Assembly: GCA_027718005.1 (NCBI GenBank)
Contig: JALLOP010000016.1
Span: forward strand, 1 to 20,562
Direction of reading: 5' to 3'
Source of the DNA: Patescibacteria group bacterium AH-259-L07
Lineage (GTDB): Bacteria; Patescibacteriota; Patescibacteriia; UBA2591; UBA6264
Length of the DNA stretch: 20,562 bases
Under the pieces are notes generated by a model. That model was not told the DNA's origin, searched no databases, and worked only from the letters and a program-made list of their open reading frames with translations. This document shows positions 12,100 through 17,683 of this stretch, in pieces. Made by a program: the position numbers and the translations under genes. Within the stretch, counting starts at the first letter, position 1. Each line of letters opens with the position of its first letter.

Positions 12100-14850
12100 T
12101 TATATCTGTTCAGCTTTTTCTACTCTTATAGTACCACCTTTTTCTAAAATAACCACATCTCGACGAGCGACCTTGCCTGTTAATAAATATTTTGCAAGTA
12201 CATTATTAACTTGGTTTTGAATTACACGGCGCAATGGCCGTGCACCAAACAATGGATCAAACCCTGCTTTCGCAAGCTCATTAACTGCTTCATCAGTTGC
12301 CTTGAGGCCAATTCCTTTTCCTTCTAACTGCTTAGACAATTTCTTAAGCATTAATTTTGTAATCTTTTGTATGTCTTCCGGCGATAATGGTTTAAATACG
12401 ACAATGCCATCAAAACGGTTTAAATACTCAGGGCGAAAATATGCGCTAAGTTTTTCTCGAATTAACGCCTCTTGAATTTGCAAGACTGGAGTGCCTTTTT
12501 TTATTTCACTTTGAATAAACGCAGTGCCTGCATTTGAGGTGCCAATTAAAATAATATTAGTAAAATTAATAGTCCGCCCCAGAGCATCAGTTAACCGCCC
12601 CTCATCCATAACTTGCAAAAATATATTTAAAATATCTGGATGTGCCTTTTCAATCTCATCCAATAACAGTAGAGAAGAAGGCGCTCGTCGTACTGCCTCA
12701 GTCAATTGCCCGCCTTTTTCTCCATCTGGCGTGCCAATTAAACGACTCACGCTTGCTTTTTCTTGATACTCACTCATATCAAGTCGTATCATTTTATTTT
12801 CATCACCAAAATACACTTCTGCCACGGTTTTAGCCAGCTCAGTCTTGCCAACGCCGGTAGGGCCTAAAAATAATAAATTAACAATGGGCCGTTTTTCACT
12901 TCGAAGCGCGGTTCGCGCACGTCGCAAAGCGGCGGAAACCATATTCACTGCCTCATCTTGATCAACTAAACGGCGATGAATTTGATCCTCAAGATTGAGA
13001 AGTTTTTGTGATTCTTTTTCGGTAATTTTTGTCACTGGAATTCCTGTTTTTTCAGAAATGAGCGCAGCAACATCTTCTGCGCCCACCATTGCTCTTTTCC
13101 CTTTTTTACTTCTCACGCCGGCGGCAACTTCTTTTAAGAGATTAATAGCTTTTTCTGGCAAAAATCGCTCGTGTAAATAACGTGTTGAAAACTCTACTGC
13201 TTTATCAAGCGCGCCATAAGAAAAATATACTTGATTTCGCCCTTCGAGAGCTGGCGTATGGGCTTCTAAAATTTGAATGGTTGTATTTTTATCTGGTTCT
13301 TCAATTCCTACCCTTTGGAAAGCCTCTCCCAATGCCTTGCCCTCGATCAAGCGGCGATACTCCGAAGGAATTGAAGTAGCAAGCACCAATACGGCATGTC
13401 TCTTTAAAATGTCTGCTAAAATCTCAGAAACATCAAGTTCTCCTTCGGTAGTTTTAATTCCTACCATATTGTGGATATCTTTAATTACAAGAATAATATT
13501 CCCTGAACGAATAACTTCACTTAAAATAACTTGTAATCGCTGTTCAACCTCTCCTGGACGCGAAGCCCCAGCTATTAAGCTTGATAAACTTAAACTTACC
13601 AGCCTCTTATCTTGCAAAACTTCAGGGACATCTTCCGTGACCATGCGTCGAGAAATACCATTAATAATAGTAGTTTTCCCTACGCCGGGCTGGCCAACTA
13701 AAATAATACTCTGACTGCCTCCCGTAATTATTCTAAATATTTCATCAATTTCTTTTTCTCTGTCCATACAAATGCCAAGATATCCTCCACGCGCTAACTG
13801 CGTCATATCATGACTATGCCTGTCAAGGTATGGCGTTGCAATTGCAGTATAGGTGCGATTAATTGGTCCTTTTGGCTTAAAACGGGCTTGACGCGCAAAG
13901 TGACGGCGCTCTTGACGTAATTGATCATACACATCAATCCATAAACAAACATTTTCTATTTGAAGGGGTTCAATTTCTAAGTCATAAAAAATTTCTTTTA
14001 CCGGACCCTCGAAAGTTGTAATTGCCTCTAACAAATCCAGCGGAGAAAGTGCGGTTCGCCTTTTCGTTCCTGCGAGCGTATATGCACGTAAAAGAACTTT
14101 TTTTGCCTCCAAAGAATACAAAATTTGTCTTGTCGTCTTTGGCTGCGATGCCTGTGCTAAGAATCGAATAATCTTATTCTTTAGTATTTTCCAATCAATA
14201 CCGAGTCGATTAATGGCAAGTGTAATATCGCTGTCTTCCAGCAATGCCGCAAAAATATGAATGGGCTCAATGTATTCAGACTTTACCTTTTGTGCAAACT
14301 TTTGTGACTCAAAAATAATATTTATAGTCTCGCGAGAAAATGCATCTGAAATATCTATCTTGGTTCTTTTTGATACCGTACGGATCTTTTCCCATGAATT
14401 CCACTCATACGCTGTCTTCTTTGTTGACTTAGGCCAATTTTTCTTCTGTCGATCCCTCTTATATTCAACAGCATATATAACATATAAATCGCCTATAATT
14501 GAAAGCCAAAAAAATAATACCAACGTACTTTGGGACACCGATATATAATTCCACAAACCAAATCCATTGGTGATAAATAAAGGGATAAGGCCGGCCCCTA
14601 ATACAATGCCTGCTATGCCCAATAATGACAGCAGGCCCACGATGCCAAAAAGCGCTAATATTATGATGAGGATAACTTCAACAACGCGCCCTCCTTTATA
14701 AGTTGCCATCTCACTTCTTGTCCGCGGCCTATCAACATATAAAAGATAGCCTCCAAACCATGAATACATGCCATGATCCCCGCACTCACGGCACCTTTTG
14801 CCAGAAATAAATCCTATCCCGTTACATGTTGGACAAATTATAAAATCCAT
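12100..14850 (-). CDS. Membrane-anchored ClpC-like double AAA+ ATPase with zinc ribbon
   Basis: 916 residues. Order: zinc ribbon (Cys6, Cys9, Cys20, Cys23), hydrophobic segments at about 56-93 and 108-128, Clp N-type repeats (about 170-310), NBD1 and NBD2. NBD1 Walker A GQPGVGKT (386-393) is intact, but the Walker B Asp-Glu pair is Lys457-Asp458 in LVIKDIH, the pore-loop Tyr of KYRG is lost (AGASRPGE, 427-434), and the ERRF arginine fingers read GEAF (508-511). NBD2 has GPTGVGKT (663-670), LLLLDEIEKAHPD (Asp731, Glu732) and sensor-2 GARPLRR, but the GYVG pore loop is deleted (GTPDGEKGGQL). No coiled-coil M domain separates the two rings and no IGF-type ClpP loop is seen after NBD2. So NBD1 may be structural and ClpP partnership is doubtful. 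It could act as a membrane-bound unfoldase or remodeller. The ATG forms the end of the element at 14849-14994. Confidence 0.88.
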   Translation of the reverse strand: MDFIICPTCNGIGFISGKRCRECGDHGMYSWFGGYLLYVDRPRTRSEMATYKGGRVVEVILIIILALFGIVGLLSLLGIAGIVLGAGLIPLFITNGFGLWNYISVSQSTLVLFFWLSIIGDLYVIYAVEYKRDRQKKNWPKSTKKTAYEWNSWEKIRTVSKRTKIDISDAFSRETINIIFESQKFAQKVKSEYIEPIHIFAALLEDSDITLAINRLGIDWKILKNKIIRFLAQASQPKTTRQILYSLEAKKVLLRAYTLAGTKRRTALSPLDLLEAITTFEGPVKEIFYDLEIEPLQIENVCLWIDVYDQLRQERRHFARQARFKPKGPINRTYTAIATPYLDRHSHDMTQLARGGYLGICMDREKEIDEIFRIITGGSQSIILVGQPGVGKTTIINGISRRMVTEDVPEVLQDKRLVSLSLSSLIAGASRPGEVEQRLQVILSEVIRSGNIILVIKDIHNMVGIKTTEGELDVSEILADILKRHAVLVLATSIPSEYRRLIEGKALGEAFQRVGIEEPDKNTTIQILEAHTPALEGRNQVYFSYGALDKAVEFSTRYLHERFLPEKAINLLKEVAAGVRSKKGKRAMVGAEDVAALISEKTGIPVTKITEKESQKLLNLEDQIHRRLVDQDEAVNMVSAALRRARTALRSEKRPIVNLLFLGPTGVGKTELAKTVAEVYFGDENKMIRLDMSEYQEKASVSRLIGTPDGEKGGQLTEAVRRAPSSLLLLDEIEKAHPDILNIFLQVMDEGRLTDALGRTINFTNIILIGTSNAGTAFIQSEIKKGTPVLQIQEALIREKLSAYFRPEYLNRFDGIVVFKPLSPEDIQKITKLMLKKLSKQLEGKGIGLKATDEAVNELAKAGFDPLFGARPLRRVIQNQVNNVLAKYLLTGKVARRDVVILEKGGTIRVEKAEQI

Positions 14851-14994
14851 CCCTCACCCAGCAGCAATGCATTTTCTAAAATGCAGAGCTCTTACTATTT
14901 ATTACTATCGACATATTTTTATCTTGTCCCTCTCCCGGCAACAGAAATCTCATCCGAAAATGCGAATGCATTTTATTGCTGCTGGGTGAGGGAT
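14849..14994 (-). repeat. CCCTCACCC intercistronic element, copy 1
   Basis: 146 bp with perfect 20-bp complementary ends (14849-14868 and 14975-14994; outer ATCCCTCACCCAG, inner CAGCAAT). Each arm is followed inward by its own hairpin, GCATTTT-CT-AAAATGC (14869-14884) and AAAATGC-GAAT-GCATTTT (14957-14974). In transcript sense the first base is the final A of the TAA of the upstream membrane-protein gene and the last two are the AT of the ClpC-like ATG. The centre has GGGAGAGGGA, as copy 2 has GGGAAAGGGA. No ORF inside and no clear target duplication beyond AT. Confidence 0.8.
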
Positions 14995-15353
14995 TACAAT
15001 AATAAACTAAATATTTGCCAAACCGCAAAGGGCAGTAACATAATCCAAAGAAGCACCAAAACTACTCTTACACCAGTCAAAATTAAAAATAAAAATAAGC
15101 GCCAAAACAACAATAACAAGCGCATAAAAAAACTAATAATTCTCCCAGAGTGACTTCGCTCTCCAAACATTGGTTTAAAAAGATATTTGAACATGATTAT
15201 AATACCAAGATTATGAAAGAGCGTACGAATACCATGGAATAATCCTGATAATCTTTTTTTTAAACCAATACTATACCACCAAAGAGGAAAATATATTATG
15301 CGCCGGGCCGTATTGAGCGCTATAGAAGTAATAATAACATTGGAGAAAAGCAT
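14994..15353 (-). CDS. Small membrane protein upstream of the ClpC-like gene
   Basis: 119 residues from the ATG at 15353; a TTG three codons earlier (15362) is possible. The protein is basic and hydrophobic, with TM-like stretches near the N-terminus (NVIITSIALNTA), in the middle (GIIIMFKYLF) and at the C-terminus (LLLLFWRLFLFLILTGVRVV and VLLWIMLLPFAVWQIF). Aromatic and Arg-rich patches such as WWYSIGLKKRLSG suggest an interfacial segment. I do not recognise the family. It lies between a PRC-barrel gene and the membrane-anchored ClpC-like ATPase, separated from the latter only by an intercistronic element, so a shared membrane complex is a reasonable guess but not shown. Confidence 0.6.
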   Translation of the reverse strand: MLFSNVIITSIALNTARRIIYFPLWWYSIGLKKRLSGLFHGIRTLFHNLGIIIMFKYLFKPMFGERSHSGRIISFFMRLLLLFWRLFLFLILTGVRVVLVLLWIMLLPFAVWQIFSLLL

Positions 15354-15362
15354 ACTGCTCAA

Positions 15363-15457
15363 TTTAACAATTTAACAATTAAACAAATTCTTATTTAAAA
15401 TCAATTTTTGTGACAGATTCATTGTTAAGTTGTTAATTTGTTTAGTTGTTATTTTAT
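15363..15457 (-). repeat. Foldback of TTAACAA words between PRC and membrane-protein genes
   Basis: In transcript order ACAACTAAACAAATTAAC and AACAACTTAACAAT (about 15450-15420) are complementary to AATTTGTTTAATTG and ATTGTTAAATTGTTAAATTG (about 15389-15361). The foldback starts 5 nt after the TAG of the PRC gene and runs into the start of the next gene. It uses the same words as 17562-17683. Confidence 0.6.
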
Positions 15458-15718
15458 CTATTGTGCTGGACTTGGCATCGCTTCGCCAGCTGGTATTGAA
15501 GCATCTTCCACCATCATTTTCTCGTTTGAAATTGATATAACCTTGCTAGAATTAATTAACAACTTTTCTTGAAATAAATTTTTAACCACATTACTGCTTT
15601 TTACAATATACGTAATGATATGACCGGTATCGGCATCTATTTCTAAATCAATAATCTTACCTAAATACTGTCCGTTTTGCGTATAAACATCTAAATTAAG
15701 CAATTGTTTTAAATACAT
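15458..15718 (-). CDS. PRC-barrel domain protein
   Basis: 86 residues forming one PRC-barrel: MYLKQLLNLDVYTQNGQYLGKIIDLEID, then TGHIITYIVKSS, the typical beta-strand pattern of this fold (G-x-x-L-G-x-V/I-x-D-hydrophobic). PRC-barrels occur in photosynthetic reaction-centre H subunits and in RimM, and as small stand-alone proteins of often unknown function, usually protein-protein contacts. The C-terminus (DASIPAGEAMPSPAQ) is a flexible Pro/Ala tail. It stands between yidC and a small membrane protein. No Shine-Dalgarno is seen; ATATACCTAT separates the upstream foldback from the ATG. Confidence 0.75.
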   Translation of the reverse strand: MYLKQLLNLDVYTQNGQYLGKIIDLEIDADTGHIITYIVKSSNVVKNLFQEKLLINSSKVISISNEKMMVEDASIPAGEAMPSPAQ

Positions 15719-15829
15719 ATAGGTATATTGCTAATCTACAAATTCTATACTAATTGTGCGAATATGCGAATGAATACATTAAGGAATATTCACAATTAGT
15801 AGATTGGTATAGAAATTCGCATATTAGCA
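15719..15829 (-). repeat. Foldback spanning the yidC-PRC gap
   Basis: TGCTAAT directly after the yidC TGA pairs with ATTAGCA 10 nt before the PRC ATG. Inside, ACTAATTGTG pairs with CACAATTAGT, TTCTATAC with GTATAGAA, and ATATGCGAAT with ATTCGCATAT; words are partly permuted between arms. The vocabulary differs from the other spacers but the plan is the same. Confidence 0.6.
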
Positions 15830-16531
15830 TCATAGGATAATTTTTTGTTCAATAATGCTAATGATAAGACTGGCAAGCCAATAAAGCATTAAACCGCTCG
15901 GCAATGTCATGCCAATAAAAAGCGTGAATGCAGGCATCATAAACTTCATCTGCTTATTCATCGCAGACATCATGCTCTCATCTTTTGCGCCGGCTTTAGC
16001 AAATTTTTGATCTGGCTTATGCGTTGATAAAAATTTCATTTGAAAGTATTGAAACACTGCGGTAAGCGCCGCAAGTACAACACTTGGTTCAGCCAGATTT
16101 AAAAAACCAAATGCCATCACTTTCAATACTCCTGGATTATGAATAAATGAATACACGGGCAAAGCAGTATCAGTAAGGCCAACGCGAAAAACCTGGAAAA
16201 CAGCAATTAAAATCGGGAGTTGAATTAATAGGGGTAAACACGAAGAAAATGGATTAACCTTATTTTCTTTATAAAAGCTCATTATAGCCTTGGTCTGCTT
16301 TTCTTTGTCATGAGCATGCTTTCTCTTAATTTTTTCCAATTGCGGTTGGACTTCCTGAAGCGATTTTTGCGCCTTAATGCCCTGACGAGAAAGTGGAAAA
16401 AGTAGCAATTTAGTTACAATAGTTAAAAAAATAATAGCCACTCCAAGATCATTGCCCGGAATGATATTATAGAATAATACCAAGAGGTTTAATAAGGGTT
16501 GATATAAAATAACACGAAAGAATTCAATCAT
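15830..16531 (-). CDS. yidC: Membrane protein insertase YidC/Oxa1
   Basis: 233 residues, the short Gram-positive/CPR form without the large periplasmic P1 domain. TM segments lie near 8-30 (ILYQPLLNLLVLFYNIIP), 32-50 (GVAIIFLTIVTKLLLFPLS), 97-117 (CLPLLIQLPILIAVFQVF), 145-165 and 205-230. The conserved cytoplasmic positively charged groove residue Arg49 is in SRQGIKAQK, followed by the C1 hairpin QPQLEKIKRKHAHDKEKQ. The lipoprotein-type signal Cys typical of Firmicutes is not present. It inserts membrane proteins alone or with Sec. It follows rpmH-rnpA-yidD in the classic order. The 5' region carries a foldback repeat and a GTTCTGA/TCGGAAC hairpin (16544-16561), and no clear Shine-Dalgarno. 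Confidence 0.95.
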   Translation of the reverse strand: MIEFFRVILYQPLLNLLVLFYNIIPGNDLGVAIIFLTIVTKLLLFPLSRQGIKAQKSLQEVQPQLEKIKRKHAHDKEKQTKAIMSFYKENKVNPFSSCLPLLIQLPILIAVFQVFRVGLTDTALPVYSFIHNPGVLKVMAFGFLNLAEPSVVLAALTAVFQYFQMKFLSTHKPDQKFAKAGAKDESMMSAMNKQMKFMMPAFTLFIGMTLPSGLMLYWLASLIISIIEQKIIL

Positions 16532-16543
16532 AACAGTCGCTTC

Positions 16544-16561
16544 GTTCCGATAAATCAGAAC
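16544..16561 (-). promoter_or_regulatory. Hairpin just upstream of yidC
   Basis: GTTCTGA (16561-16555) pairs with TCGGAAC (16550-16544) across TTTA, with one G-U pair, 12 nt before the yidC ATG. It may limit ribosome access. Confidence 0.35.
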
Positions 16562-16569
16562 TCCACTCC

Positions 16570-16670
16570 AATTCCTAATTTCTAGATCCTAATTTCTAAA
16601 CGTTTTAGACATTAGGCATTCAAGCATTAGAAATTTTATTAGTAATTAGATAATTAGACATTAAAAATTC
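16570..16670. repeat. AT-rich foldback, CCTAATTTCTAA word family, copy 3
   Basis: Tandem 14-mers TCCTAATTTCTAGA (16573-16586) and TCCTAATTTCTAAA (16587-16600) are followed by TTTTAGACATTAGGCATT and, later, AATTAGACATTA. By eye it matches 9840-9942 at most positions along its length, so the two are diverged copies of one repeat of about 100 bp. Confidence 0.65.
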
Positions 16671-16684
16671 CGCACGTAGTGCGG
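16663..16684 (-). terminator. Possible terminator or attenuator after yidD
   Basis: CCGCAC (16684-16679) pairs with GTGCGG (16675-16670), loop TAC, then AATTTTT. It begins directly after the yidD TAA. The 6-bp stem is short; it may attenuate transcription into yidC. Confidence 0.5.
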
Positions 16685-16936
16685 TTATACTGGGTCCCAA
16701 CCGCCATAAGACCATGGATGACAACGAATAATTCTTTTTATCCCCCTGCCAATACCTTTAACAACGCCATACTTTTCAATAGCTTCATAACAATACTCTG
16801 AACACGTAGGTCGGTATTTACACGTACCGTATCTGTTATGGGAAATGGTGGTGGAAAAAAAAGAAAATATTCCATGATCCGGAGATATGGTTTTTTGATA
16901 TAGACGGATAGATTTTAACACTATTGATTTAATCAT
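16685..16936 (-). CDS. yidD: Membrane protein insertion efficiency factor YidD
   Basis: 83 residues from the ATG at 16936. Signature features: SIRLYQKTISPDHG near the start and CKYRPTCSEYCYEAIEKYG, then IKRIIRCHPWSYGGWDPV at the C-terminus, matching the YidD/DUF37 family with its three conserved Cys. It is a small amphipathic, membrane-associated helper of YidC-dependent insertion. The frame stays open eleven codons upstream, but the chosen ATG overlaps the rnpA stop by 8 nt (16929-16936), the normal coupling between these genes, and gives the normal family length. The insert FSFFSTTISHNRYG before the Cys motif is slightly longer than in many members. Confidence 0.93.
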   Translation of the reverse strand: MIKSIVLKSIRLYQKTISPDHGIFSFFSTTISHNRYGTCKYRPTCSEYCYEAIEKYGVVKGIGRGIKRIIRCHPWSYGGWDPV

Positions 16937-17282
16937 GGATCTTGTGTAATAAATGATTCTTTTGTGCAAGGTGTAAAAACTTCTGCTCTATCTGTTTATG
17001 CGTAAGCTCTTTAATCTTTGGCGTGGTTAAAATTAAATAATCAAATCCAGAAATAAACTGATCTATATGTTCTCTAATAATTGCCCGTAATATCCTTTTG
17101 ATTCTGTTGCGTCTTGTTGCTCTTTTATCTATTTTTAAAGAAACAGCAATACCAAATCGGGAATAGTCTAGATTATTTTTTATCCACTTGATAGAAAGAA
17201 TTTCCCCGTAAACAACTTGGCCCTGTTTTGCAACATGCGTAAAATCTTTATTTTTTGTCAAACGATACTTTTTTTTTAGCAT
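16929..17282 (-). CDS. rnpA: Ribonuclease P protein component
   Basis: 117 residues beginning MLKKKYRLTKNKDFTHVAKQG and containing RFGIAVSLKIDKRATRRNRIKRILRAIIRE, the conserved RNR motif that contacts the RNase P RNA. It assists 5' maturation of tRNAs. It lies between rpmH and yidD in the usual order. Its ATG is the terminal AT plus G of the 144-bp element at 17281-17424; there is no other ribosome-binding sequence than GGGTGAGGG directly adjoining the ATG. The stop overlaps the yidD start, suggesting translational coupling. Confidence 0.95.
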   Translation of the reverse strand: MLKKKYRLTKNKDFTHVAKQGQVVYGEILSIKWIKNNLDYSRFGIAVSLKIDKRATRRNRIKRILRAIIREHIDQFISGFDYLILTTPKIKELTHKQIEQKFLHLAQKNHLLHKIHD

Positions 17283-17424
17283 CCCTCACCCAGAAATTAT
17301 GCATTTTTTAATGCGAAGCATAATTATTGATTCATTTAGTTTTGACCTTATATTTCTAGTTATGCCTCCCTTTCCCAAAACAAACTAAAAAATACTGAGC
17401 ATTAATAATTTCTGGGTGAGGGAT
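17281..17424 (-). repeat. CCCTCACCC intercistronic element, copy 2
   Basis: 144 bp with perfect 20-bp complementary ends (17281-17300 and 17405-17424; outer ATCCCTCACCCAG shared with copy 1, inner AAATTAT specific to this copy). A GCATT-TTTT-AATGC hairpin (17301-17314) sits just inside one arm, as in copy 1. In transcript sense it begins with the last A of the rpmH TGA and ends with the AT of the rnpA ATG. The centre contains GGGAAAGGGA and AAATATAAGGTC, similar to GGGAGAGGGA and AAATATGTC of copy 1. No ORF. Confidence 0.8.
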
Positions 17425-17561
17425 CAAACAGTAAGACGCTTTCGTTTTTTCACTCTGCGCCGCTTAATAACTCTTTGCCCTGCTTTTGTTTGCATTCGTT
17501 TACGCCATCCATGCTTTCGCGCTCTTTTTCGCTTTTTAGGTTGATACGTTCTTTTAGGCAT
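17424..17561 (-). CDS. rpmH: 50S ribosomal protein L34
   Basis: 45 residues, too short for many ORF finders. The sequence starts MPKRTYQPKKRKRARKHGW, continues RKRMQTKAGQRVIKRRR and ends KKRKRLTV; MPKRTYQPxxRKRxRxHGFRxRM is the L34 signature. It is extremely basic and binds 23S rRNA. It heads the rpmH-rnpA-yidD-yidC cluster. The TGA stop at 17424-17426 also supplies the first base of the intercistronic element. A promoter-like sequence lies in the loop of the upstream foldback. Confidence 0.96.
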   Translation of the reverse strand: MPKRTYQPKKRKRARKHGWRKRMQTKAGQRVIKRRRVKKRKRLTV

Positions 17562-17683
17562 ACACTCAATTTAACAATATAACAATTTAACAACTAAACA
17601 TGTTTATTATAACACAATCAACAAATTATCAAACGCTGCTATTTATGTTAAATTGTTTATTTGTTAAACTGTTTAATTGATTT
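17562..17683 (-). repeat. Foldback of TTAACAA words between rny and rpmH
   Basis: In transcript order TCAATTAAACAGTTTAACAA and AAACAATTTAACAT (17680-17645) are complementary to ATGTTTAGTTGTTAAATTGT and TATTGTTAAATTGA (17601-17565). The stem starts 3 nt after the rny TAA and ends 4 nt before the rpmH ATG. A promoter-like pair lies in its loop. Confidence 0.65.
17606..17633 (-). promoter_or_regulatory. Possible rpmH promoter in a hairpin loop
   Basis: On the minus strand TTTGAT (17633-17628), 16-nt spacer and a perfect TATAAT (17611-17606). The transcript would start near 17600 and so contain only the 3' arm of the foldback, whereas read-through from rny would contain both arms. Confidence 0.45.

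Noticed and set aside
13277..13714. A 145-codon plus-strand frame
   Set aside because: It is the antisense shadow of the NBD1 region of the ClpC-like gene.
14849..14994. Simple MITE or IS remnant
   Set aside because: Not excluded, but both copies sit exactly between stop and start codons in the same orientation, have compensated arm changes and lack a clear target duplication, so a functional RNA element fits better.
17424..17561. UGA recoding as in Gracilibacteria
   Set aside because: rpmH, yidC and holA all end naturally at UGA at their expected family lengths, so UGA is a stop here.
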